From assembly GCA_023101725.1 (NCBI GenBank), contig JALJCO010003410.1, positions 1,413,001 through 1,477,000 on the forward strand: DNA of 64,000 bases, written 5' to 3'. The notes beneath the pieces were generated by a model. It ran no database searches. It was not told where the DNA came from and worked only from the letters and a program-made list of their open reading frames with translations. Within the stretch, counting starts at the first letter, position 1, and every line of letters starts with the position of its first letter. Origin of the DNA: Atherinomorus stipes (lineage: Eukaryota > Chordata > Actinopteri > Atheriniformes > Atherinidae). The translations under genes and the position numbers were made by a program. Positions 20,104 through 31,156 of the stretch are shown here, piece by piece.

Positions 20104-22111
20104 GGTGGATTTATGATTAAAGACCCGTTTGGTATAACAGCAGGATTTGCACAATGATCCCATGTTGGCTTCATCTGGGGTTGGGATGCACATCTGAGCC
20201 AGATGTGGAGAGTGATGGATGAACTGTGAAGATCCACAGTGTGATGAGAAATGTATTAGCTGTACAATTCCCCCAAGAGTCATTCACCTGGCAACATGGA
20301 TGACACACCCCCACACCTCACCTCTTGACTTGTAATGAACTGCAGCCACTGGACTCATCCTACTCCAGATTTCCGCACCGCTCACCTCAGGTGGATGTCG
20401 TGCCTGCAGCGTGACTACTTCTGCGCATAGATGAGGCTAAACAAATCAAAAGCATCTTCTGATTGGACTGAGTGCTCTGCTTACTCACCGTGCAGCTCTG
20501 TGCTTACCATCAGCCAGACACCTGACCCACTTCTGATATATCCCAACATCTGGGGCCGTCTGCCTCCCCAATTCACACATGCCTTCATTATTTATCACGG
20601 ACATGTCACAGTCGGTGACAACTGCTCCTCGTGAAAGCATCAGAAGCAGCAGTATCCAATCATTTTTATAGAAATGTCTGAATTTTACTTTCAGATTTGA
20701 CTTGAAGAATCCTGATCAGGTCATAAGTCTTGCTTTTAGTGGTTGAGCTGCACTTAAACTGGTTGTAGCCCAGAAAGAGAGTTGTAGATATGGTTGTTAA
20801 TCCCAGAAGGAAGGTCTTATGTTTTTTTTTTCCAGGTTGACCTCCCTTTTTGAGCATGCTGGAGGTTGTTGGGGTATATTCTCTTGAAAGGTACCATGCT
20901 GTGTTGTGTCTGTAATTCAGAGTAGTCGCAACACACACCTGCTGTTATTGGGGTTGTTTTATTGTCTTTTTTATCTTTTCTTTGGTTCATGAGGACAGAA
21001 GCCCCATGGGATGTGGTTTGATGGCAATGTGCTTCTGCAAAGAAGAGGAGAAAATGAGTGATCTAGTAAGGTTGAGAGGAAGGCCAGATGAAAGGTAGAT
21101 AAGCAGCAGGGGAGTTTTTGATTTTTTTTTTTTTCTAATTTTTCTAACAGCACTCAAGGCACAGCATGAAGCCCAAGTCCAACTCTTTGGCTCTGAGTTT
21201 AATTGCGTAAAATGGACTGCAGTTTGACATTTGCGCTTCTGAAAAGAGAAACAGAGACAACTTTAGAAAACCTTTAAATTCTCTGTTAGTTTTACTAACA
21301 GCATTTTAATCATGGTTTTATAGAACTTGGGAGCATGAAAATGAAATGAAAACCTTCACTTTTAATGAGCTCAGTTAGTTCATTAGTCAATATATTAAAT
21401 TCAACTTTCAAAGGAAAAAAAAATGTCTTGCAAAAATTTCACAGACTTGCATCTGCAGCCCTCTGAACTGTAGCAACAAGCAAACATAAAGTCAGACATC
21501 CAGATCTAGAGCTAGGGCTTAATTTGTCCCTTCTGGGCAACAGTAGAAATATGGGAGAGAGGTGAGGAAGGTGACTTGAGGAGTCATTCCATAAGAAGTT
21601 GGTTCTTATTTTCTTGTGTTTTTACATTAAATGCTACATAGTGGAAGTTGTTGAAATCACCCTTAAATCTTCCTCATCATTTTTTGACCTGTAACAAATT
21701 TTTGTTAGATCATGATGATGCACATTCTCAGAAATCTGTAACAAATAAGTCTGTAACTAATGTGAGAATCATGATATTATTTTTCTGCTAATTATGCATC
21801 GGCCCTGGCTTATGAGTCTTTGAATTTTACATAATAAGAAAAATCTGGCCACATCTCATTCAATGTGTCTCTTGATTTTTGGTACCGGCTCTTGTCACTC
21901 CATGAATGCTGCAGCTCTTTTAACAGATTTCCCAGCATAGCTTGTCCACTGTGTTCCTCTCAGAAACACAGTCTGGTGCTGTCATCCCTGTGCATGACAG
22001 TTTCAGTCCAGTATGTTCTCATTTATGAGATAACGGACTCGAGTTGTCGCTTTTCCTCTGCTTTTCTTTTCAGGACCTACCTACTGAGGAACACCAGCTT
22101 CTATCACACTT
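20104..22111. other. non-coding stretch, nothing recognised
   Basis: No repeat ends and no credible coding frame. Short poly-T runs at 20821 and 21122. Confidence 0.5.
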
Positions 22112-22330
22112 ATAAAGCCTGATTTATCCTCACTCTACAGATGTAAATGCGTATCTCCGTGTCAAATGCTGTCAAATGTCACAGTCAACATACTCCCATG
22201 AGTGCTTGTTTCCATGGCAATATATCCACTAGAGGGCGGTGTACAGTTCAAAGTTCTTCTGAGTTCTGATGTCAGTTTCAGTAGCAGTCATGGCGACAGT
22301 GGAGGAGATTATGATAAATGATTGATACAG
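22112..22330. mobile_element. possible Harbinger-like element end
   Basis: ATAAAGCCTGATTTATCC followed by CCACTAGAGGGCGGTG resembles the start of teleost PIF/Harbinger-type non-autonomous elements. The opposite end was not found. Confidence 0.35.
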
Positions 22331-23084
22331 TATTTTATTAAAACATGATTAATTTAGTATTTTTCATTTCGTTTCATAATGCACTCTCAGAAAGAGGCTT
22401 AAACAGAGGCAGCACAGTAGATGGTGGCGGGCTGCGCGGTCATTTAATATATCATAGTTCTTGCGCAACGTTGCCCCCACAATTTCCATTGGTACTGCCC
22501 TGCTTTCTCATTCTGGCTTTGCATCTATAAGGATGGACATAAAGCTCTGTCTCCGTCCACTCTGTTGTGCCTAACTCACACTTCTGTATTTGTTTCACTT
22601 GTACTCTGTAAATCTGGATTCCGAGTTTGTTCATTCGACAATTCATTCGAAGACAAATGTGCTTTCTGCGGGGTCCCCGGCGTGAACTAAACCATTGAAT
22701 ACAAAGGTCCTGTTAAGTTCCGGAGGCCGCGCAGCACACGGAACGTAGAGCAGACGGACCCGCTGTGACCTGGCCTTAACTGACCAGGCGCAGCCAAATC
22801 CACAGATCATACTAATAATACTTTTATTATTTCTATGTCCTGGACCGTGCGCGTACTGAACCGCGGAGAGGATATTGTGTTTTTTCTCTCTCGCTCGGTC
22901 CAGTTTGGGTCCCATACAATTTTTCCTCCCTCCATGTTAGTTGTGTTATTAGCATAAAGTTATATATTCAAAAGAAATACCTGTCCGGGCGGAACGTCAC
23001 TTGCATTAACGTTCTGCCCGGGTTATGCAACAGAAAAACATACGGGTGGATGCGGAAAATACGAAGAGTGAATTTAACAAATCT
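22331..23084. other. CpG-richer non-coding stretch
   Basis: CpG words are more frequent at 22660-22900 than around it. This could be the inside of the Harbinger-like element or a small CpG island. The minus-strand frame at 22643-22915 has no recognised domain. Confidence 0.35.
22985..23021. repeat. GC-rich hairpin
   Basis: CCGGGCGGAACGT (22985-22997) pairs with ACGTTCTGCCCGG (23009-23021) at 12 of 13 positions around an 11-base loop. No T-run follows it. Its role is unknown. Confidence 0.8.
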
Positions 23085-23155
23085 TTGAGGCAGTTAATTT
23101 GCCTCGAGTAATTTTATGAGTCAAATTACTCAAATTATTCAAGTGATTGTTGCAG
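23085..23155. mobile_element. hAT-like terminal remnant
   Basis: CCTCGAGTAATTTTATGAG then ACTCAAATTATTCAAGTGAT and TGTTGCAG resemble the end of a TAGGGCTGCAAC-type teleost hAT element. Only about 70 bp remain. Confidence 0.35.
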
Positions 23156-23222
23156 ACAGGCGACTGGCCAATTGGTCGGATAGGATGCACATACAGTATC
23201 TTGCTTGATTTTATTTACAAAT

Positions 23223-23816
23223 TAGGGCTGGACATTTAATCGAATTTTGATTGTGATTTTAATTTTGCCTTCTGGGGGGGGGGGGGGGGGGGGGGGCCCG
23301 GGGGGGGGGGGCGGGGGGAGGAAGAGAAAAGGGGGGGGGGAGGGGGGGGGGGGGGGGGGGGGGGCGGGGGGGCACGCGGGGGGAAACGGGGGGGGGGGGG
23401 CCTAACAATCATAAAAACACTGATAGAAGAAAAACAATTAATGTCACGTGTAACGCTGCATGTATGTAAATACTACATGCTATTTTTCATTCATCACTGA
23501 AGCCACTAGAATCCTGAAGTGAACAGACTGGTGGAGTTTAGGAAGCAAACTGCAGGAGAATAGAACAGGAATGCACGTAGACTGGGTATTCATTTTTTAT
23601 TGCTGTTTTATTTTAATATTATTTTTTTATTCCTTTACATGTTTCTAATTTATTTAATTTTATTCTCTTTTTTTCTTAAGTTTTATATGAAGTTGAGTTT
23701 TGGAGGCCTAATAAACACTTTTTTCAAATCAATGAATAATCGTGTATATTAATCGTGATGTCAATATCAATCAAAATAATCCTGATTATCATTTTTTTCA
23801 TAATCGTCCAGCCCTA
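23223..23816. mobile_element. hAT-type non-autonomous element with 8-bp target duplication
   Basis: Starts TAGGGCTGGACATTTAATCG. The opposite end reads TAGGGCTGGACGATTATG on the other strand. The flanks TTACAAAT (23215-23222) and TTGCAAAT (23817-23824) match at seven of eight. The internal words ACTGAAGCCA...AATCCTGAAGTG and TGGGTATTCAT recur in the copy at 31157, confirming a family. It contains the poly-G zone described separately. Confidence 0.87.
23274..23402. other. 129-bp poly-G zone, probably a sequencing or assembly artefact
   Basis: Nearly pure G with a few A and C. In the related copy at 31157 the same place holds only a few ordinary bases between GATTTTCCCTTC and CATCATAAAAACAC. 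An expansion this long and impure, placed between intact element parts, is most simply a run of false G calls or a badly closed gap. A real G-rich expansion is the alternative. Confidence 0.75.
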
Positions 23817-23824
23817 TTGCAAAT

Positions 23825-24349
23825 TGCACTGCAGTGTTTGCTGTTGTGCTCTGCCTGTAGACCAAAGTGAAGTGTGTCATGAGCCACACCTCCCTCTACC
23901 TCACCACCAGTAGCTAACACTGATGGTCTAACCTTTCCCTGTCAGTGAGAATAATGGTTTAAGCTGTGTTTTAGAGGTAATGTTGGATCCTGGTTGTTTT
24001 CAGGTGAACGTTTTGTTGCTCTCCACCATTTGCTTTTAAAAATATGTGCTGTCATTGCTCACTGACTGTAGCCGTGGGCTCCGAGAGGAGGGAGGAGACT
24101 CGCATGAAAGTACATGACCACACAGCTGGCGCAGCTTGTAAACATGAAGCTGGAGATCAGCACAGAGAGACGGTGTGTGATGTCATGCTATGCTAATGAA
24201 AGAACACATCTGGTTCTTCACATAGAGATTTTTTTTAATGCCTTCCATCTAGAAATTATGAATTTCTGCTCATTGGCCCTCTAATGTAAGTTGAAATAAT
24301 TTTGCATAAGGAGTGGATTTAATAATTTTTACTTAAGTAATCCTGATTG
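23825..24349. other. non-coding stretch, nothing recognised
   Basis: No repeat ends or coding frame of note. Confidence 0.5.
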
Positions 24350-24465
24350 GGAAATTTAGCTCTGCATTTAACCCATCTCTTGATGTCCTGGAGCGCAGTG
24401 GGGGCCATCTGGGGGCTTAAGGGCCTTGCCCAAGGGCTCACAGTGGTTTAACTCTGTTGGCACTC
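24350..24465 (-). mobile_element. old SINE fragment (same type as 55451-55625)
   Basis: On the minus strand the words CACTGTGAGCCCTTGGGCAA, GGCCCTTAAG and CCACTGCGCTCC follow the 3' body of the SINE at 55451-55625. The sequence continues to GGGTTAAATGCAGAGC. The head is missing. Confidence 0.5.
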
Positions 24466-24629
24466 TGTTGTAATTGAAAATATTACATGAAAATATTTAT
24501 TTTCAGCTTCTTTTTTCTGTTTGTTTGTCAACAGGTCAACATGACAAATGATTCAGAATAATAGTGTATTTTAATTCCACTGCAGAGGAAACTAGATCAT
24601 CTCTGCAATTAGTATTTGCATTGTTATCA

Positions 24630-24695
24630 GTCAAATGAGTTGTAAAATATTGGCATATCAGATATTAGTAAAAAATCCAACATTGTTCATCTCTA
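24630..24695 (-). mobile_element. hAT fragment of the 7622/19330 family
   Basis: The sequence TTGTAAAATATTGGCATATC then AGATATTAGT matches the terminal 65 bp of the element at 7622-8166 (TTTTAAAATGTTGGCATATC, GGATATTAGC). The outermost bases have decayed to CATCTCTA. Confidence 0.7.
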
Positions 24696-26222
24696 GATTT
24701 AAGTGATGTGTAGCATTACAGGCTACAATCACACTTTAGATTCATAAACACTTATTTCTGACCAGTTGCCAGTGCAGTTTATCTTTAAAGCCATACTGTA
24801 CTGTAGCAGGTGATGCTACAACAAAATCTTGCTACATCAGGAAGAGTCCTGTAAAAATAGCCTCTTAAAATAGTAAGCCCACAACAACTTCACAAAAACT
24901 CAATTTTGGGGTAAAAATGAAAGGATATTAAGGGGTTAAATGACCGGTTTGTTTAAATTGAGAAACTTAAACATGAATTTGTTGCAGTGAAATCATGTTC
25001 CTCTGAATTGATACAGTTTTTCACTTTGTAATTGTTGTGTTTGATGTGCTCCAAGACTTTCTATAGTTGCCCTGACGTGCTACATTTGGACAAAACACCA
25101 AAAATGAAATGTCTTCATTTTCTGTTACGTAGTCCTGTGGAATTATAATGTGCCTCCTAAATTTTTGTTTCCTTCTTTTGTTGCTTGTTTTTTTCTCAAC
25201 ATTTTGTGAACATTGTGTTTACTGAGATGTTAAATGCCTGGTTTTGCTGTTGAGTCTTTCACCTCAGGGTGACCGCACTATTCCCCCCGTGTCTTATCTT
25301 TATTCCACCACTTCATATTTAGAGTCAGATCTTTGTGTGCTTCATCCATTTACACCATAATAAAGACGTACTGTCGCTGGATTTACCACTGCTCTCGGCG
25401 CTCGCCACTGCCAGTAAGACTGTCTTCGTTGCCAGATTTATATGCTTGGCAGCCATTCCACAGATCATTGTTGGACATAAAACAAGCCATGGGTAGCAAG
25501 GATGTAGGTGGAGAGGGTGTCAAGATGAATAATTTTCATTTCTTTCATTTTCATCCAGAACAGATACAGTTCCTGAGATACGCTGTTGAAATTAGATATC
25601 ACATGTGTGATTGGCTTTGAAACTGATGAGTCCGTCATGTATACGAGAATGCTGTTGTCTTCACAGTTCACAATGCTGTTGTAGAATAAACACAAAAGAA
25701 AAAAGAATACTGTATCTCTGAGAATTTCACACTTGTTTCTCACATCATACTGAGAGTCTGCAGCAGCGCCCTGATTTACTTCAGCAGAAATCCTCCACAT
25801 GGCCCGTATTGTGTCTTTACAGCCAGAGGAAGCCCTTCAGTGACTTCTCCCCCCCTGTTCTTTTTGCTCTACCTGTTTTTAAGTCTGAATCAGAAAACAA
25901 ACAGAATGACAAACTGGGCCAGCCTGCTTTCCTTTCTGCTACATTAGCTGTCTCAGTGGCTCTGGACCTCCGTGGCGGCTGCCGAGGCTTTATCCAGCAC
26001 CTTGCCGGCGGGGAGGTTAATGGTCGCATGTGGTTCAAGCTGACCCTTTGGACACACACAAATTAACATACACAGACCCATACTGAGATCAGTTTAGCTG
26101 TGGGTTGCCATATAAATTTATCAGGGCATCTAATTTCCTTGTAGTTCATTTAACCCTGCAGATGAATGGAGGCTTATTTTACTAGATTTTTTCCATTATA
26201 TGATCATCTGTCAATTATTTTC
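24696..26222. other. non-coding stretch, nothing recognised
   Basis: Overlapping frames at 25333-26066 on both strands have no domain. No repeat termini found. Confidence 0.5.
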
Positions 26223-26690
26223 TTTTTTCACTAGATGGGGTGAATTTGGGTATATTGGGACATCAGGTAATTTGGGACAGATAAGGAAAAACTTCTTTCA
26301 CTTGCCTTGAATGGGCTATGGTATGGTAGAAGGTGCTGATGCATTCCTTTTGATGTCTACATTAAAAGTCACATGACATATTTTGGGTGACATCACACGG
26401 GGGTGTGGTCAGCATCAAACAGGAAGTTGACCCCAAAAATCAGGAGGTAAGGAAAATGGCATGTGCTTTTGTTAAATTTTAATATAAGGCTTTTTAAATT
26501 TGTATGACTAATTTACTGTAGGTATGTAAGTTGTATTCAGATGTGTGATGCAATGGTGTACTAAAATTAACAAACATTGGTTTGTAATGATGCTTATATT
26601 CTCGTAATTTGGACATTTTCTTGCTGTCCCAAATTACCAGTGGTAACTTGGGACAGCATGTTCAGACTATTTGGGACAATGTTTCTGGGT
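26223..26690. repeat. unit with repeated TTTGGGACA words and a 17-bp palindrome
   Basis: The word TTGGGACA or its near match occurs at about 26255, 26273, 26648 and 26671, and its complement at about 26625. At 26623-26639 / 26641-26657, GCTGTCCCAAATTACCA and TGGTAACTTGGGACAGC pair at 16 of 17 with one spacer base. The family, if any, is not known to me. It could be a decayed DNA element. Confidence 0.5.
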
Positions 26691-27252
26691 TTATATTGAA
26701 ATATTTCAAAATAGTAGTAATATACTATATGCTTAAAGTAAGACATTCAATTAAAAAACAAGTACCTTTTTACATTTCAGCATATCAGGTTAGTGGTTAA
26801 TGTTGCTAACAGTCAGAATATGTGAAGTCAGCTTCAAAAATCGGTCAGATTGTGTTATTTCTTATTATGTTATGAGTTATCTGATTTAATTTACAAATGA
26901 TGAACAAGTTTTTAGTAAAGTAAACCAGCATCATATCAACTCATTGACTGCCAGACCTTTTCCGAGCAGAGCGCTCCATATTGCCAGGATTTTTAAGCAT
27001 TTTCACTGATTTTGGGAGATCCACAGAATATTGTGTACTATGCCAATACAAACACTGAATGTACCAAAGGAAAGCTTAGACTCTCCTCTTTTATCAGAAA
27101 AAAAACATTTGTTTCTAACTTTTTCCATTCTTTAGTAATCTGCAGTAGAACATGGGTTTGTTGCAGCGAAAATGCCTGTTTCTGACCAAAAATCTGAGAA
27201 AAATACCTTTGAATGCTGAGGTCCGCTTCAAGTGGAAAAGTGTCTTTGATAC
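26691..27252. other. non-coding stretch, nothing recognised
   Basis: No repeat ends or coding frame of note. Confidence 0.5.
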
Positions 27253-27316
27253 GGGGGGGGGGGGGGGCCCTACTCGTACCGTAGCTTAGGTGCGCAAGAA
27301 CCCCCCCCCCCCCCCC
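27253..27316. repeat. G15 ... C16 facing homopolymers
   Basis: G15 at 27253-27267 and C16 at 27301-27316, separated by 33 bp. They can pair as a pure G:C stem, but homopolymers this long are also where base calling fails. Confidence 0.85.
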
Positions 27317-27473
27317 AACCATTAGATTAGAGTGCCATGCTCTGACAAAAGATGTTTAGTACATAATTGTTTACATAAAGAATGTAGACACCTTGAGGAA
27401 TCCAGACATATCTCATTTGTTGGGTTATTTATTAATCTTAATGACAAAAAATCGCTCAGAAAATGAATTTACC

Positions 27474-27690
27474 GGGGCGGTGATTAGCTCGGTTGGTTGA
27501 GCAGCCGCCCCATGAACAGAGGCTACAGTTTCTCAGCGCAGTCGGCCCCGGTTCAATTCCCGGTCCAGGACCCTTTGCTGCATGTCACTCCCCGCTCTCT
27601 CTGCCCCTTTCCTGTCACTACACACTGTTGTATAAAGGCCACCAGTGCCCAAAAAATCCTTAAAAAAAGAAAAAAAAAGAAAAGAAAATG
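27474..27690 (+). mobile_element. tRNA-derived SINE
   Basis: The head has an RNA polymerase III A box (TAGCTCGGTTGG, 27485-27496) and B box (GGTTCAATTCC, 27550-27560). The body CCTTTGCTGCATGTCACTCC, a pyrimidine-rich stretch, TATAAAGGC and an A-rich tail (to about 27690) follow. The order is typical of a teleost SINE I recall. The spacing between boxes is longer than in a tRNA gene and no cloverleaf closes, so it is not a functional tRNA. Confidence 0.85.
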
Positions 27691-27898
27691 AATTTACCAA
27701 AATTGTTCCAATACACCTGAATTCCTAAATGATGTGCCATGCAACGGATTTCATTAGGTCAACTGTCCGAACACCAAAGACATTATCTTTACTTTCTTAC
27801 AAAAAATATGAACAAACACTGACATTTGAGAGGGTGATGTTAGAATCCCCCCCCCCCAGTTTTTGGTGCTCATTATTCTGTGTTGTGTATTTTCTTAA

Positions 27899-28430
27899 AG
27901 GTAGAGTCCGGAGTTTTCCCCCTGAAAATTAACGCTAGACCTGTTTGAGTGAAATCCAGCTTAATCCCCATCTTTGGGCCTCTGCTTTCATGTGACGGCG
28001 AATTTTGTTTGCAACTCCTCCTCCCCTGACTGTATTTTGCCTTTTCCCTTTGTTTTGGTGTGTTCGGGACGTGTTTCTGGGTGGAGATTTGGGTGTTGTC
28101 TCCAGCCAATGACAGAGCTAAGGGCTAACATTCTGTTGGGATAAACTCGTCGATTGGAGTGAACTTTTTTTTCTTTTTTTTAAAACATTGACTGGAGCCA
28201 ACACCAGATTCACTCGAATTCTTGATAAAAATGGCGCACGCAGTGAAGAAAAGTAGATTTTGCGGCGAAAAGAGCTATAGATTGTGCACACTCGAAAACC
28301 AGGGTTAATATTGGTTTGGATTGGAGTTGCTTTGGGCAGAAGAGTGATGTAACCATGAGCCCGAGGGGCGGGGCTTTCAGTTTGAATAGTGTTTACAAAC
28401 AGAAACCGTGGAACACTCCGGACTCTACCT
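27899..28430. mobile_element. TTAA-flanked MITE (Kolobok/piggyBac-like target)
   Basis: Inverted ends AGGTAGAGTCCGGAGTTTTC and CACTCCGGACTCTACCT are flanked on both sides by TTAA (27895-27898 and 28431-28434). It is 532 bp with no transposase. The AGG start fits Kolobok better than piggyBac by my recall. The ATGGCGCACGCA word inside is not followed by a credible gene. Confidence 0.85.
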
Positions 28431-28639
28431 TTAAATGAAAAAAACTCACTCTTGAAAAGTTATTTGATTAGTACGAACTGAGTCAGTTTAACATTATACC
28501 ACATTTTCCTCTCACATGCTGCACATCTCTTCACAAAAACACAAGATGAAAACGACTCGTTTGCAAACAGCTTACTCTGTTCAGTGAGATTTGTACTTAC
28601 TGTATAAGAAGAAATGCCACATCCATTTTAAAAGTTGTA
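28431..28639. other. non-coding stretch
   Basis: Nothing recognised. Confidence 0.5.
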
Positions 28640-29045
28640 TTTTTCCTTGGGTGTTTTTTTAAAGGAGGAGAAAGAGTAAAAAGTATGTGTGGATAGAAGA
28701 AAGTAAAAAAAAATTAGGGGTATGTTTGAAAAAAAGGGGGGGGAAAGGGTGGGTTGCCTGCTATGGAGAGGAGGGGGGGTAGAAGAAGGATAGGAGGGAG
28801 AGTATAGAAAGAAGATTAGAAAAAAAAAAAAGAAGAAAGGGGGCCCGGGAGTAAAAATAAACCAGAAGACCCCAAGAAAGAGGGAGGGGGGGGAGAGGGG
28901 GGAGACGAGAGAGGGGGGGGGGGGGGGGGGGGGGGGGGTTAGGTTTTTTGATAAAAAAAAGAAGAAAAGACGTAGAAAGGAAGAAGAGACTATCCCCAAC
29001 CACACAAAAAAAAAACAACCCAAAACAAAAAAGAAAATATTTTAG
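28640..29045. repeat. 400-bp purine-rich tract with G-runs
   Basis: Almost all A and G on the plus strand, with G8 near 28735 and a G25 run near 28914-28938. The proline/phenylalanine-rich minus-strand frames (97 and 131 codons) are by-products of composition. The mixture of erratic G and A runs looks like degraded base calling at least in part. A true polypurine tract able to form triplex or G-quadruplex is the alternative. Confidence 0.75.
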
Positions 29046-30633
29046 AAATGACAAAAAATGTCTTGAATTGTGTCAAGACGAACCAATAATTTTCATTAGC
29101 AATCTAAGTTGAAACTTGATTGAATCAAAAACTTTCAAGTAAGTTTGTGTGGTTAATTTTTAGTGTATTCACTGCTCATGTGATTAGATTTATGTATTCA
29201 TCATGCACATCTAATTTAATTAGGACAGATCAGTTGGAAGCGATTTTACTAGATCAGCATGAAACGTCCTCATGAATGAATTTTCCTAATTCTTTGTGGA
29301 TGTCATGCTGGTAATTAGAAGATGTACATTATGTAGTTTTGAAACAGGATGACAAGGTCGCACTGATGTTTAAAGTGTGGCATCAAAAGAATCCAGTTGA
29401 AAACGACTGATGGAGCGATGAAAGTATTTTACAGATGAAAGAAAATCTCAGTCTGAAGAATTCACATAAAGTTTCCAAGCCGAAGCCTAATAAAAGCACA
29501 ACAAGACAAGTGTTTTATGTGGATGCTGTTGCTGTTTTTCAGCATGATAGATTGACTTTAGTGTTTGACTTTTTGAACGTTTCTTTTTAGCTTTTTCAGA
29601 AGCATTATGGTTTATTTAAAGGACTTTGCTGCTGTTTTGTTAGTTATAATGAATCCCACCTTTTCTCTGCAAACAAATTGAACATTTCAAGCATAATCCT
29701 CAAATATGTATTTGAAGCATACTTTAAATCAGAACCAAACCCAGCAGCAGCTCTTCAGTAGCTTTTAAGCAACAACAAAAAACTCTTTAATGCTTTATTG
29801 TGTCAGAAGGCCTTTGTTGTTGCTTTGGTATAGTTCCTTATTGTCAAAACAGGCCTGTCGCACACATCAGGTGTTCTTCTTTGTTCTGATCCAGACCCTC
29901 GTTTGTCTTTGCCTTAATGGGACAGCTTATTGTTTTCCTGCTCATGAGCATGTTTCCACACAATTTGAATTAATTGGATTGTAAATTGATCCTACTTTGG
30001 AGCTGAAACCCTGGAAGCCGGAGCTTTGGCCGCATACAGCAGTTTAATCTGAATACTAAATGTTATTAAAAGCCTCCCCTGCTTCATCTGTGTAGGACAG
30101 TGTGTACCTGGTAATGAGAAAAAAGCCCCAAGGGCCTGTTGCACTCATTGTGCACCAGCATGGTATAATTCAGTAATTAATTGCCTTAGTGCCTGGATGG
30201 CGCTGTAATGGTTTGGAGATAAACAAAGTGCCTTGCCATCATTGGTGCCGCATGTAGCCTTCCTCTCCGAAACTGTAAGCAGGAGGACGTGAAGTCAAAC
30301 TAAAATGTTTTTATAATGAGTTGATAAGAGTTGTGGGGTTATCCTGGGCCACAACTTCCTGAAAACAGTTCAGTTTGAAAAAAAAAAAAAAAAAAAACTT
30401 TCCTCTGAATAAAACCAAATGCGGTTTTCATTATCACCTGTCATTTTTCCTAATCCTTTATTTTTACTCTCTGAACTGTAGGAAACTAATGAGGAATGCT
30501 CAGGGTTTTGTTTTGCAAATAATAGTTTCCAGTTATCTTCACCAAAGGCCGTCACTTCATTTTCTCTCAGGAGACCAAGGTTGGTCCACCATCTATGCTT
30601 TTAATTTGTAACAAGTCAGCTTCCCCAAAGTCC
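29046..30633. other. non-coding stretch, possibly with conserved non-coding sequence at 29990-30290
   Basis: No repeat ends. The part at 29990-30290 has balanced composition and TAATTA-type homeodomain-like sites (CAGTAATTAATTGCC) and does not resemble a repeat. It is the sort of sequence that may be a conserved enhancer, but this is only an impression. Confidence 0.35.
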
Positions 30634-30637
30634 TTAA

Positions 30638-31074
30638 AGGTAAGGTGGATGATATCCAGGTGCGTTTTTTAGTATATTTTAAAAAAATCTCCTTCACACC
30701 CCAATTGCAGCCAATTAATAAATGTTGTACAATAAACAGTTGTACATCTTACTTTCGCGAAGCGCGCATATGCACGTTCACAAAACTACGGAAGCCTCGG
30801 CGTTCAGCGCCTACTCTGCCGAAAATGCAAGCATGGAAAAAGAAATTTGCTGTTTACATTGTGCTAAGAGCGCCAGAGCTGCAGACAAACTTGGACAAAC
30901 ACAGGCGGGGTTGGATATTGATTTAAAACAAAGAAAGAAGAAAAAGAGAACGTAGTAGTTTACGTAGTTTCATGAACGCACATTGGTGTGCTTGCAGGAG
31001 ATGCGATGTAGTACTGTTTAGGCTCTAAAAATATACTAAATAAAGTTACATCAGTCTGTGGGTGTACTATTCCT
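30638..31074. mobile_element. probable TTAA-flanked MITE
   Basis: Both ends abut TTAA (30634-30637 and 31075-31078). The right end, on the opposite strand, starts AGGAATAGTACACCCACAG, close to the AGGGATAGTTCACCC terminus common in teleosts. The left end AGGTAAGGTGGATGATATCC matches it only loosely. The CG-rich middle and its two 77-93-codon frames are not recognised genes. Confidence 0.5.
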
Positions 31075-31156
31075 TTAAGCTCAGCTGCAGTTGCAGAAGT
31101 TGTTTGCTCTCTGACCAACATTTTTAAAGAAAAGCTTTTCTTGACAACAGTTATTG

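Noticed and set aside
25333..26066. Overlapping 80-111-codon frames on both strands
   Set aside because: Frames shadow one another, contain no domain and show no codon bias.
27474..27570. tRNA gene
   Set aside because: A and B boxes are present, but the spacing is too long, no cloverleaf closes, and a SINE body with an A-rich tail follows.
28628..29054. 131- and 97-codon proline/phenylalanine-rich proteins
   Set aside because: They are translations of the purine/poly-G tract on the opposite strand and contain no domain.
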